A DNA stretch of 64,000 bases from Paractinoplanes ferrugineus (GTDB taxonomy: Bacteria > Actinomycetota > Actinomycetes > Mycobacteriales > Micromonosporaceae), in assembly GCF_016862195.1 (NCBI RefSeq), contig NZ_BOMM01000054.1, positions 24,408 to 88,407 of the forward strand, in the 5' to 3' direction. Both the position numbers and the translations under genes were made by a program. The notes under the pieces were generated by a model that saw only the letters and a program-made list of their open reading frames with translations, searched no databases and had not been told where the DNA came from. Below, in pieces: positions 26,736 to 35,181 of this stretch (position 1 is its first letter; each line of letters opens with the position of its first letter).

Positions 26736-27545
26736 ATGGACCGGACTGTAGTAATCACGGGCGCCAGCTCCGGCGTCGGTTTGGCCGCGGCGGAGCAACT
26801 GGCCGCGCAGGGCGATCAGGTGGTCGTCGTCGGCCGCGACCCGCAGCGGCTGGCCGCCGCCGTCGCGAAGGTACGGCAAGCGGGCAACGGGCGCGAGCCG
26901 GGCCGGTTCCGCGCCGACTTCGAGTCGTTCCAGCAGGTACGCGACCTGGCCACGTACCTGCTCGAGACGTACCCGAGGATCGACGTGCTGGCCAACAACG
27001 CGGGCGGCATGATCGCGAACTACCGCCGCACCGCCGACGGCTACGAGGCCACCGTCCAGGGCAACCACCTCGGCCCGTTCCTGCTGACCAACCTGCTGCG
27101 GGAACGGCTCGCGGGGGGCCGGATCGTGAACACCGCCTCGGACGCGCACCGCTCCGGGCGACCGGATCCCGACAACTTCGCCGGGAACGGGAAATACCGC
27201 AGCTTCCAGACGTACGGCGCGGCCAAGTCGGCGAACATCCTCTTCGCGTCGGAGGCGGCCCGCCGCTGGCCGGACATCACCAGCGTGTCGTTCCACCCGG
27301 GCGTGGTCCGCACCAACTTCGGCGACGGCACCCTGACCAGGCTCTTCTACCGGTACGCGCCGTTGCTGGTGACCCCGGAGAAGGCCGGCGCGCTGCTCGT
27401 GCGGCTGGCCACGATCCCGGCGAAGGGCCTGGTCGACGGCGGCTACTACGTGGGCCACGACCCGAAGAAGCCGGCCTCGTACGCCGCCGACCCGGCCGCC
27501 GCGGCGAGATTATGGGCGGCGAGCGAGGCCGCTGTAGGGATATAA
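26736..27545 (+). CDS. Short-chain dehydrogenase/reductase
   Basis: A 269-residue NAD(P)-dependent oxidoreductase. Cofactor motif TGASSGVGLAAAEQL near the start, NNAGG at about residue 88, Ser region VNTASDAHRSG and the active-site YGAAKSANILF (Tyr-x-x-x-Lys). GRDPQR after the second strand suggests NADP(H) preference. It resembles retinol dehydrogenase/WW-domain oxidoreductase-like SDRs of unknown substrate. An aldo/keto reductase gene starts 7 nt after its stop, so the pair is probably one operon. Confidence 0.9.
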   Translation: MDRTVVITGASSGVGLAAAEQLAAQGDQVVVVGRDPQRLAAAVAKVRQAGNGREPGRFRADFESFQQVRDLATYLLETYPRIDVLANNAGGMIANYRRTADGYEATVQGNHLGPFLLTNLLRERLAGGRIVNTASDAHRSGRPDPDNFAGNGKYRSFQTYGAAKSANILFASEAARRWPDITSVSFHPGVVRTNFGDGTLTRLFYRYAPLLVTPEKAGALLVRLATIPAKGLVDGGYYVGHDPKKPASYAADPAAAARLWAASEAAVGI

Positions 27546-27552
27546 GAGGGCG

Positions 27553-28575
27553 ATGAGATATCGGACTCTCGGCCCGAGCGGGCTACGCGTGTCGGAATTG
27601 ATCCTCGGGGCGATGACCTTCGGCGAGCACGGCGGGGTCGGTGCCCCGATCGAGGAGTGCCGGCGCATCCTGGACGCGTACGCACAGGCCGGTGGCAACA
27701 CCGTGGACACCGCGATCAACTACCGCGACGGGCAGAGCGAGCAGATCCTCGGCGAGTTGCTGGCCGGCCGGCGCGAGTCGTTCGTGCTGTCCAGCAAGTA
27801 CACCGCGACCCGTGATCCGCAGGACGCGAACGCCGGCGGCAACGCCCGCAAGAACCTGCGGGCCTCCCTCGAGACCAGCCTGCGCCGGTTGCGCACCGAC
27901 TACCTCGACATCTACTGGGTGCACGTCTGGGACAAGCACACGCCCATCGAGGAGACGATGCGGGCGCTCGACGACGCCGTACGCGCCGGAAAGGTCCTTT
28001 ATGTAGGGATCTCCGACGCGCCGGCCTGGGTGATCGCTCGCGGCCAGACCCTCGCCGAACTGCGGGGCTGGTCGCCGTTCACGGCTCTGCAGATGCCGTA
28101 CAACGTGATCGATCGCGACATCGAGCGCGAGTTGCTCCCGATGGCCGAGTCCCTCGGCCTGGCCGTGACCGCGTGGAGCCCGCTCGCCGGCGGCATCCTC
28201 TCCGGTAAGTACACCGCCGCTGAACACACCGCCGCGCCGGCCGGGTCGCCGACCCGGCTCGACCCGGCGTCGCTCGACGAGCGCCAGCTCGCGGCGGCCG
28301 CCGCGGTGCAGCGGGTCGCCGACGAGATCGGCGCCACCCCGTCGCAGGTCGCGATCGCCTGGACGGCCGCCCGCTCACCGGCGATCGTGCCGATCGTCGG
28401 CGCGCGCTCGCTCACCCAGCTCCGCGACAATCTCGGCGCGCTCGACGTGACGCTCACCGCCGCGCAGGTCGACGCGCTGGCCGGCGCCACCGACTTCAAG
28501 CTGGGCTTCCCGCACGACTTCGTGAACGGGATCGCGCCCTGGGTCTTCGGCAAGGGACTGGTCGGTAAAGAATAG
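27553..28575 (+). CDS. Aldo/keto reductase
   Basis: A 340-residue TIM-barrel oxidoreductase. The catalytic tetrad can be assigned: Asp in NTVDTAINY (about 53), Tyr of AINYRDG, Lys in LSSKYTATR and His in YWVHVWDKHTP. The NADPH-binding end IVPIVGARSLTQLRDNLGAL is typical of the AKR YajO/Tas-like group. AGAGGGCG precedes the ATG. It sits between the SDR and the CrtA-like gene with gaps of 7 and 4 nt, so it is probably transcribed with the carotenoid genes, but a direct role in that pathway is not shown. Confidence 0.92.
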   Translation: MRYRTLGPSGLRVSELILGAMTFGEHGGVGAPIEECRRILDAYAQAGGNTVDTAINYRDGQSEQILGELLAGRRESFVLSSKYTATRDPQDANAGGNARKNLRASLETSLRRLRTDYLDIYWVHVWDKHTPIEETMRALDDAVRAGKVLYVGISDAPAWVIARGQTLAELRGWSPFTALQMPYNVIDRDIERELLPMAESLGLAVTAWSPLAGGILSGKYTAAEHTAAPAGSPTRLDPASLDERQLAAAAAVQRVADEIGATPSQVAIAWTAARSPAIVPIVGARSLTQLRDNLGALDVTLTAAQVDALAGATDFKLGFPHDFVNGIAPWVFGKGLVGKE

Positions 28576-28579
28576 GGCG

Positions 28580-29248
28580 ATGCCGGTGACACTGCACGTC
28601 TGGCGGGTGCCGAGGCGGAGGATCGGCGCGGCCATGCTGCGCATGGCCTTCGCCCGGCGCAAGCGCGACGGGGTCGAGTTCGCGAAGTTCCTGGGTACGG
28701 GTACGGGGGTGGGCTTCGGCCCGTCGGATGCCGATCTGACCCGGTACGCGGCATTGGTCGTGAGTTCCGGCCCGGTCGAGTTCCCGGCCTGGGACAGCAT
28801 CGCCGTGGCCAAGGCGACGATCGCCCTGACCCCGCTCGCCAGCCGCGGGACGTGGTCCGGCAGGACCCCGTTCGGTGCGCCGGCCCCGGCCCGGTCCGAC
28901 GGCATGGTGCTGGCCCTCACCCGCGCCCGGCTGCGCCCCGCGAAGGCGCTGACGTTCTGGCGGGCGATCCCCCCGGTGGCCCGGGAACTCGCCGCCGCAC
29001 CCGGACTTCTCGCCCGTTTCGGCATCGGCGAGGCGCCCCTCGGCTGGCAGGGCACGGTCAGCGTGTGGCGTGATGCGGCGGAGCTGACCGGCTTCGCGTA
29101 CCGTCAGCCGGAGCATCGTGCGGTGATCGCACAGACCCCGGCCGCCCGCTGGTACGCCGAGGAGTTGTTCGCCCGGTTCGCGGTGGACCGCATCAGCGGT
29201 GACCGGGCCGTGCTGGGGTGGCTGGAAGAGGGGCAGATCGAGGTATGA
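28580..29248 (+). CDS. CrtA-like spheroidene monooxygenase family protein
   Basis: A 222-residue protein whose sequence resembles the spheroidene monooxygenase family: LHVWRVPRRRIGAAMLRMAF, FAKFLGTGTG, ALTRARLRPAKALTFWRAIPPVARELAAAPGL read in order, and SVWRDAAELTGFAYR, a pattern shared with heme-dependent CrtA proteins. In purple bacteria CrtA oxidises C-2 of acyclic carotenoids. In actinobacteria the family member is often next to carotenoid genes but its reaction is unproven. The stop overlaps the next start by 4 nt. Confidence 0.72.
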   Translation: MPVTLHVWRVPRRRIGAAMLRMAFARRKRDGVEFAKFLGTGTGVGFGPSDADLTRYAALVVSSGPVEFPAWDSIAVAKATIALTPLASRGTWSGRTPFGAPAPARSDGMVLALTRARLRPAKALTFWRAIPPVARELAAAPGLLARFGIGEAPLGWQGTVSVWRDAAELTGFAYRQPEHRAVIAQTPAARWYAEELFARFAVDRISGDRAVLGWLEEGQIEV

Positions 29249-29823
29249 GGCTCGTTGCGTGGCAGCCGGACGACCTGCTCCGCCGGCTGGACGACGTGGT
29301 CACGGTCTACGGCGAGGCGATGGGCTACCGCCAGGAGCTGCTGCAGACCCGGCGCGGCTACATCGGCGCCCACGTCCGCCGCCCCGGCTTCCGCGCCGTC
29401 GCCACCCTCACCACCGACGGCCGGCTCGCCGGCTTCGGGTACGGCTACACCTCCGGTCCCGGTCAGTGGTGGCACGACCAGGTCCGCTCGGCCCTCGACG
29501 AACCGTCCCGCGAACAGTGGCTGGCCGACTGCTTCGAGGTGGTCGAGCTGCACGTCCGCCCGGTGGCCCAGGGCCACGGGGTCGGCGCCCGCCAGCTGCG
29601 CGCGCTGCTCGCCATGGCCGACGGCCGGACGGTGCTGCTGAGCACCCCCGAGGCCGACGAGCAGAAGTCCCGGGCCTGGCGGCTGTACCGCCGTTTCGGC
29701 TTCGTCGACGTGCTCCGCCACTTCCTGTTCCCCGGCGACGAGCGCGCGTTCGCCATCCTGGGCCGCGCGTTGCCCCTGGTGGAACGCCCCGCCGAGAACG
29801 CACCCGGCATAGTCGGCATCTGA
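29245..29823 (+). CDS. GNAT-family N-acetyltransferase
   Basis: A 192-residue protein beginning MRLVAWQPDDLLRRLDDVV at ATG 29245, overlapping the previous stop. The acetyl-CoA pyrophosphate loop is VRPVAQGHGVGARQLRALLA (Q-x-x-G-x-G), preceded by the beta strand CFEVVELHV and followed by LLSTPEADEQKSRAWRLYRRFGF, the typical C-terminal part with the conserved Tyr. Substrate unknown. It is embedded in the carotenoid block, between a CrtA-like and a CruF-like gene. Confidence 0.88.
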   Translation: MRLVAWQPDDLLRRLDDVVTVYGEAMGYRQELLQTRRGYIGAHVRRPGFRAVATLTTDGRLAGFGYGYTSGPGQWWHDQVRSALDEPSREQWLADCFEVVELHVRPVAQGHGVGARQLRALLAMADGRTVLLSTPEADEQKSRAWRLYRRFGFVDVLRHFLFPGDERAFAILGRALPLVERPAENAPGIVGI

Positions 29824-29830
29824 CGATCTC

Positions 29831-30649
29831 ATGCGCACCCGCCTGCCCTGGGCGCTGCTGGCCGTCCTGGTGCTGGCCCAGATCTGCTACCCGCTGACCA
29901 CCGGCGACACCCGGGCCGCCCTGACCGTGGCCACCGTCGTGCTCGGCTATGCCATGTCGGTCACGCACGCCGCCCTGACCCGCGGCCCGCGGGGCGCCGG
30001 CGCGCTGATCGCCACGGCCACGGTGGGTGGTTTCGCGGTGGAGGCGATCGGCGTCGCGACCGGCTTCCCCTTCGGCACCTACGACTATTCCGGCGAACTC
30101 GGCCCGAAGCTCCTCGACGTCCCCCTGATCATCCCGCTGGCCTGGACCTGGATGGCGTGGCCGGCCTGGATCGCCGCGACCCGGGCGACCGGGCGCCCGG
30201 CCGCCCGGATCGCCCTGGCCGCCCTGGGCCTGGCCGCGTGGGACCTCTTCCTCGACCCGCAGATGGTCGCCGAGGGTTACTGGCGGTGGCACTCCCCCAC
30301 CCCCGCCCTACCCGGCGTGCCCGGCATCCCGATCGGCAACTACCTGGGCTGGCTGGGCTTCGCCCTGCTGCTGATGCTGGCCCTGGCCACCCGCGTCAAG
30401 ACCCCCGCCAAGGGGGACGCGCCGATCCTCGCCCTCTGGTTCTGGACGTACGCCTCCTCGGTGCTCGCCCACGCCGTCTTCCTGCACCTCCCCGCGTCCG
30501 CCGCCTGGGGTGGCGCCACGATGGGCCTGGCCGTCCTCCCGGTAGCCATCCACCTGCTCAGATCCCGCACCCGCACCGCCCAGCCCAGCACCCCCGGCCG
30601 TGGCGGCACCGCGCCGAGCGCGGCCGGTCCGCCCGAGGCCGGCCGATGA
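29831..30649 (+). CDS. CruF-like carotenoid 1,2-hydratase
   Basis: A 272-residue integral membrane protein with about seven hydrophobic segments. It matches the carotenoid biosynthesis protein (DUF422) family that includes CruF: ATATVGGFAVEAIGVATG, FPFGTYDYSGELGPKLLDVP, AWDLFLDPQMVAEGYWRW and IGNYLGWLGFALLL are the family signatures. CruF adds water to the psi end of carotenoids, giving the 1-hydroxyl that is then glycosylated. The stop overlaps the glycosyltransferase start by ATGA, which supports that pairing. The C-terminal 30 residues are Pro/Ala/Gly-rich. Confidence 0.85.
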   Translation: MRTRLPWALLAVLVLAQICYPLTTGDTRAALTVATVVLGYAMSVTHAALTRGPRGAGALIATATVGGFAVEAIGVATGFPFGTYDYSGELGPKLLDVPLIIPLAWTWMAWPAWIAATRATGRPAARIALAALGLAAWDLFLDPQMVAEGYWRWHSPTPALPGVPGIPIGNYLGWLGFALLLMLALATRVKTPAKGDAPILALWFWTYASSVLAHAVFLHLPASAAWGGATMGLAVLPVAIHLLRSRTRTAQPSTPGRGGTAPSAAGPPEAGR

Positions 30650-31899
30650 TCTCGCCCTCCTGGCTGATCCTGCTCCCCTGGCTGGCCCTCACCGCCCACA
30701 CCGCCGTCAACGCGACCCTCCTGCGCCGCCTCCCCAAATCCACTGAACCCGACATATACGATATGGTGGATGAATCGCCCGGCGATGTGCCGCCGCCCGG
30801 CGCCGGCGAACGGTCCGGCGTAAGCGAACAGTCCGGCTGGGGCGAACAGTCCGGCCGGGGCGAACAGTCCGGCGGGGCCGACCGGTCCGGCTCGCTCGTC
30901 ACCGAGCGGATCGCGGTGCTTCTTCCGCTGCGCAACGAGGCGGACCGGGTGCGGCCCTGCCTCGAGGCCCTGCTGGCCCAGCGGGGCGTCGCCGACCTCA
31001 CGATCCACGTCCTCGACGACGGCTCCACCGACGGGACCGCCGAGGTGGTGCGGGAGATCGCCGGCGACCGGGTCCGGCTGATCACCGGGGCGGACCTGCC
31101 GCCCGGCTGGCTCGGCAAGCCCTACGCCTGTCATCAACTCGCCCAAGCGGCGGGAAACGCGGACATCTTGTCCTTCGTGGACGCCGATGTCGTCCTCGAA
31201 CCGGATGCGCTGGCCCGCGCCGCGACACTCCTGCGGCGGATCGGCGTGACGCTGCTCTCGCCGTACCCGGGAATTGTCGGCGCCGGGGCCCTCGTCCAAC
31301 CGCTCCTGCAATGGTCCTGGCTGACGTTCTTGCCGCTGCGCGCGATGGAGCGCTCCCCGCGCCCGTCGCTGGCCGCCGCCGGCGGCCAGTGGCTGATCGT
31401 CGACGCGGAGGGTTACCGCAGGTCGGGCGGGCATGCCGGGGTGCGCACCGAGATCCTCGAGGACATCGAGCTGGCCCGCGCGGTCAAGCGCTCCGGCGGC
31501 CGGATCGCGCTGGCCGACGGGTCGCCCGCGGCGACCTGCCGGATGTACGACTCCTGGCACGATCTGACGAACGGCTACACCAAATCGCTGTGGGCGAGCT
31601 TCGGCTCCCCGGTCGCCGCCGGCTTCGTCGTGGTCCTTCTCCTTCTGCTGTACGCGCTCCCGCCCGCGGCCGCGCTGGGCTTGGCCGTGACCGGCGCGCA
31701 CGTCGGAGCGCTCCTTGCGTTGTGCGCCTACCTGCTGGGCGTGCTGGGCCGGGTCGTGGCCGCGGCCGCCACCGGCACGAAGCCCTGGCCGTCGGCCCTG
31801 GCCCACCCGATCGCGATCGTCGTGTTCGCCTGGCTGATCGCCCGCTCCTTCCGCCTGCGCCACCGGGGCCGCCTGTTCTGGCGGGGCCGTCGACTATGA
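30646..31899 (+). CDS. Family 2 glycosyltransferase, probably carotenoid glycosylation
   Basis: A 417-residue membrane-associated GT2 enzyme. An N-terminal helix (PSWLILLPWLALTAHTAV) precedes a hydrophilic linker, then the GT-A fold: VLLPLRNEADRVRPCLEALL, HVLDDGSTDGTAEVV, FVDADVVLEPDALARAATLL (DxD-like), then C-terminal helices. The linker (about residues 54-83) consists of five hexapeptides of the type GEQSGR, encoded by five 18-bp DNA units at 30805-30894. Overlap with CruF and closeness to CrtD argue that it glycosylates the 1- or 2-hydroxylated psi end (CruG/CruC-like role). Substrate is inferred from context only. Confidence 0.82.
   Translation: MISPSWLILLPWLALTAHTAVNATLLRRLPKSTEPDIYDMVDESPGDVPPPGAGERSGVSEQSGWGEQSGRGEQSGGADRSGSLVTERIAVLLPLRNEADRVRPCLEALLAQRGVADLTIHVLDDGSTDGTAEVVREIAGDRVRLITGADLPPGWLGKPYACHQLAQAAGNADILSFVDADVVLEPDALARAATLLRRIGVTLLSPYPGIVGAGALVQPLLQWSWLTFLPLRAMERSPRPSLAAAGGQWLIVDAEGYRRSGGHAGVRTEILEDIELARAVKRSGGRIALADGSPAATCRMYDSWHDLTNGYTKSLWASFGSPVAAGFVVVLLLLLYALPPAAALGLAVTGAHVGALLALCAYLLGVLGRVVAAAATGTKPWPSALAHPIAIVVFAWLIARSFRLRHRGRLFWRGRRL
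30805..30894. repeat. 18-bp tandem repeat inside the glycosyltransferase gene
   Basis: Five in-frame 18-bp units built on GGCGAACAGTCCGGCNGG. The middle three are nearly identical, the outer two are diverged. They encode GERSGV, SEQSGW, GEQSGR, GEQSGG and ADRSGS in the linker between the N-terminal helix and the catalytic domain. Confidence 0.9.
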
Positions 31900-31909
31900 G
31901 GAGACAGGC

Positions 31910-33439
31910 ATGAGCCGGGTCGTCGTCATCGGAGCCGGGGTCGGCGGGCTCGCCGCCGCCATCCGGCTGGCCGCCGCCGGGCACGACGTCGAGGTGCACG
32001 AGCGGGGCCCGGCCGTCGGCGGCAAGCTGGCCGTCCACGAACGCGACGGCTTCCGCTTCGACACCGGGCCGAGCCTGCTCACCCTGCCGCAGGTCTTCGA
32101 GGATCTCGGCCTGCGGCTGCCCGACCCGCGGCCCCTCGACCCGGTGGTCCGGCACTTCTTCGCGGACGGCACGGTGCTCGACTCGTCGGCCGACCACGAG
32201 ACCTTCCTCGACCGGATCGCCGATGCCCTGGGGGCCGGTTCCGCCGCCGACTGGAACCGCTTCTGGCACCGGGCCGAACGGATCTGGCGCGCCTCCTGGC
32301 GTTCGGTGCTGCGGCGCCCGGTCACCCCGGGCTCGCTGGCCGCCCTCTCGTGGCGGGTCGACGACCTGCGGGCCATCGCCCCCGGCCGGACCCTGCGCGA
32401 CCTGAGCCTGCACTACCTGCGCGACCCCCGGATGCGCATGCTGCTGGACCGCTACGCCACCTACACCGGCGCCGACCCGCGCCGCGCCCCCGCCGCGCTG
32501 GCCGCCATCCCCTACGCCGAACTGCATTTCGGCGGCTGGTACCTGCCCGGCGGCCTCGGCACGATCGGCACCGCGATGGCGGACCGGTGCGCCGAACTGG
32601 GCGTCCGGATCTTCACCGGCTCCGAGGTGACAGCCGTCGAAACCTCCGCCGGCCGGGCCACCGGCATCCGCGTCACGCCCGGCCCCCGCGTGCCGCCCGG
32701 CCCCCGCGTGCCGCCCGGCCCCGACCCCGACCCCGGCTCGGCACCGCGCCCCGGCCTGCCTTTCGACCGGATAAATGCGGATATCGTGGTGTCCAACGTG
32801 GATGCGCTGACGCTCTACCGCGATCTGCTTCCCACCCCGTCCCGGCTGGGGCGGCTCACCGATCGCAGCCTCGCCGGGTTCGTCATGTTGCTGGCGGTGC
32901 GGGGCGAGACGCCGGAACTCGCCCACCACAACGTCTTCTTCCCCGACTACTACGAGGCCGAGTTCGGCGCGATCTTCGGCTCGGCCGCGAAACGGGCCGC
33001 CCTGCCCGACGATCCGACCGTCTTCGTCACCCGGGCCGAGGACGCCACGGTGCATCCGCCCGGCACCGAGGCGTGGTTCGTCCTCGTCAACGCGCCTCGG
33101 CACGGCACCGCCTGGTCGGCTGTCGACTGGCGGCGGCCGGGGCTGGCCGACGCGTACGGCAAGCATGTCCTCGAGGTTCTCGCCCGGCGTGGGGTCGACG
33201 TCCGGGATCGGGTGATCTTCGCGGAGACCCGCACGCCCGCCGACCTGGCCGACGCGGCGGCGGCGCCCGGTGGGGCGATCTACGGCACGGCCGGCGGGCT
33301 GATGCGGCCGCCCAACCGGGGGCCGGTCCGGGATCTGTTCCTGGTCGGCGGGTCGGTGCATCCGGGCGGTGGGCTGCCGATGGTCACCCTGTCGGCGAAG
33401 ATCGCGGCCGATCAGATCGGCAGACATCCAAGGCGTTGA
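31910..33439 (+). CDS. crtD: CrtI/CrtD-type carotenoid desaturase
   Basis: A 509-residue FAD enzyme; ATG follows GAGGAGACAGGC. The dinucleotide fold VVVIGAGVGGLAAAIRLAAAG and HERGPAVGGKL are at the start, FRFDTGPSLLTLPQVF next, and the C-terminal family signature LFLVGGSVHPGGGLPMVTLSAK at the end (read in two parts). These fit phytoene desaturase-type enzymes. Since the neighbours are a hydratase and a glycosyltransferase, 1-hydroxycarotenoid 3,4-desaturase (CrtD) is more likely than CrtI. An odd insertion at about residues 257-270 contains two copies of GPRVPP, encoded by an 18-bp duplication (32678-32713), in a surface loop before the beta strand INADIVVSNVDA. Confidence 0.87.
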   Translation: MSRVVVIGAGVGGLAAAIRLAAAGHDVEVHERGPAVGGKLAVHERDGFRFDTGPSLLTLPQVFEDLGLRLPDPRPLDPVVRHFFADGTVLDSSADHETFLDRIADALGAGSAADWNRFWHRAERIWRASWRSVLRRPVTPGSLAALSWRVDDLRAIAPGRTLRDLSLHYLRDPRMRMLLDRYATYTGADPRRAPAALAAIPYAELHFGGWYLPGGLGTIGTAMADRCAELGVRIFTGSEVTAVETSAGRATGIRVTPGPRVPPGPRVPPGPDPDPGSAPRPGLPFDRINADIVVSNVDALTLYRDLLPTPSRLGRLTDRSLAGFVMLLAVRGETPELAHHNVFFPDYYEAEFGAIFGSAAKRAALPDDPTVFVTRAEDATVHPPGTEAWFVLVNAPRHGTAWSAVDWRRPGLADAYGKHVLEVLARRGVDVRDRVIFAETRTPADLADAAAAPGGAIYGTAGGLMRPPNRGPVRDLFLVGGSVHPGGGLPMVTLSAKIAADQIGRHPRR

Positions 33440-33453
33440 GTACGGCGGGTACG

Positions 33454-35181
33454 GTGGCGGCTGTGCCGATTGTGGACGATCCGCGCGCCGTTCTCCGCCC
33501 TGGCCTGCCGATCGAGGCCGTCGCCCTCGGCCGGGTGGCCCGGGGCGGCCGGCGCCTGCTCGACGACGTGACCCTGGACGTGCGGCCCGGTCAGCTGGTG
33601 GCGATCATCGGGGCCAGCGGGGCGGGCAAGACCACCCTGCTGGAGACCCTCGCCGGGGTGCGCCGGCCGTCGACCGGATCGGTCCGGCACGGCGGGCGGC
33701 CGGCGCCCGACCCGGCGATCGGCTACGTGCCGCAGGACGACATCATCCACCAGCAGCTCCCGCTGGAGCGCACCCTGCGGTACGCGGCCCGGCTGCGCCT
33801 GCCGGCCGGCACCTCCCCGGCCGAGGTGGCGGCGCGGGTGACCGAGGTGCTCGGCGTGCTGGGTCTGACCGGGCGGGCCGGCACCCGGGTGGCAAGTCTG
33901 AGCGGCGGCGAACGGAAACGGGCGAGCATCGCGGTCGAACTCCTCGCCCGGCCGCGCGCCCTGTTCCTCGACGAGCCCACGTCCGGCCTCGACCCGGCCA
34001 CCGCCGCTGAACTGCTGACGTTCCTGCGCGGCCGCGCCACCGACGGCGTCCCGGTCGTCCTGACCACGCACAACCCGGCCGACGTCGACCGCTGCGACAC
34101 CCTGGTGGTGCTGGCACCGGGCGGTCGCCTGGTGTTCGCCGGCCCGCCGGCGCACGCCCCGGCCCACTTCGGCGCCGACGACGTCGCCGGCGTCTACGGC
34201 CGGCTGGACGACGCGCCCGCTTGGCGCAGATCCACATCGGACTTCTCACCCGTCCAGCCCACCACGCCCAGCGAGCCGGCCCCACCACCGGCTGAGCCGC
34301 CGGCCGGGCCGGCCGTTGCGCCGCCGGCCGGGGCGCCGGCCGCACCCACGGTGGGGTCGGCGCGGCCGGGCCGGGTTGCCCAGGCCGTTCTGCTGACCAG
34401 GCGCAACTTCGACATCCTGGGGGCCGACAAGCTCACCCTCGCGATCCTGATCGGCTCACCGCTGGTGATCCTGGCGATGTTCCTCATGCTGTTCCGGGCC
34501 GGCGCGTTCGACCCGGCCCGGCCCGATCCGCCCACCACCGTCATGATCCTTTTCTGGGTCGCGTTCGGCGTGTTCTTCTTCGGGCTCACCTACGGCCTGC
34601 TGCAGATCTGCGCCGAACTGCCGATCGTGCGCCGGGAGGTCTTCGCCGGCCTGCGCCCGGGCCCCTACCTGGCGGCCAAGGTCGCCCTGCTGCTGCCCCC
34701 GCTGGCGCTGGTCGACCTGCTGCTCCTGGCCGTGCTCCGGGCCCTGGACCGGCTGCCCACGATGACCGCCGGGCTCTACCTGACCGCCCTGCTCGCCTCG
34801 GCCTGCGCGCTGGCGCTGGGCCTGCTCTGCTCGGCGAGCGTCTCCGACGTCGCCCAGGCCACCCTGCTCCTGCCGATGCTGTGCTTCCCGCAGGTGCTGT
34901 TCGTCGGCGCGATCCTCCCGGTCCCGGCGATGGCCCCGGTCGGCCGCGCGGTCAGCTACACGATGTCGAACCGCTGGTCGTTCGAGGCGCTCGGCCACCA
35001 GGCGGGCCTGCCGGAGCTCTGGCGTCGCGGCGAACTGGGCCCGCCGCTGCTGGCCTCCTACGGCGCCAGCTTCGCCCGCGAACCCTGGCAGAACTGGCTG
35101 ATCCTCGGCGGCATCACCCTGCTCTTCCTGGCCGCTACGGTCCTGGTGCTGCGCGTACGCTGCGGGCGCCGCCGTGGCTGA
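33454..35181 (+). CDS. ABC half-transporter (ATPase fused to ABC-2 permease)
   Basis: A 575-residue ABCG-like protein. The N-terminal ATPase has Walker A GASGAGKTTLLETLAG (about residues 45-60), signature LSGGERKRASIAVELLARP, Walker B ALFLDEPTSGLDPATA and H-loop LTTHNPADVDRCD. A Pro/Ala linker (about 265-305) leads to an ABC-2 membrane domain with six helices ending LLFLAATVLVLRVR. Half-transporters of this layout export lipids or hydrophobic molecules as dimers. The start is GTG 33454 or 33463, 14 or 23 nt after crtD. Its stop overlaps the next gene by 8 bp. Export or placement of the carotenoid glycoside is an attractive but unproven idea. Confidence 0.85.
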   Translation: MAAVPIVDDPRAVLRPGLPIEAVALGRVARGGRRLLDDVTLDVRPGQLVAIIGASGAGKTTLLETLAGVRRPSTGSVRHGGRPAPDPAIGYVPQDDIIHQQLPLERTLRYAARLRLPAGTSPAEVAARVTEVLGVLGLTGRAGTRVASLSGGERKRASIAVELLARPRALFLDEPTSGLDPATAAELLTFLRGRATDGVPVVLTTHNPADVDRCDTLVVLAPGGRLVFAGPPAHAPAHFGADDVAGVYGRLDDAPAWRRSTSDFSPVQPTTPSEPAPPPAEPPAGPAVAPPAGAPAAPTVGSARPGRVAQAVLLTRRNFDILGADKLTLAILIGSPLVILAMFLMLFRAGAFDPARPDPPTTVMILFWVAFGVFFFGLTYGLLQICAELPIVRREVFAGLRPGPYLAAKVALLLPPLALVDLLLLAVLRALDRLPTMTAGLYLTALLASACALALGLLCSASVSDVAQATLLLPMLCFPQVLFVGAILPVPAMAPVGRAVSYTMSNRWSFEALGHQAGLPELWRRGELGPPLLASYGASFAREPWQNWLILGGITLLFLAATVLVLRVRCGRRRG

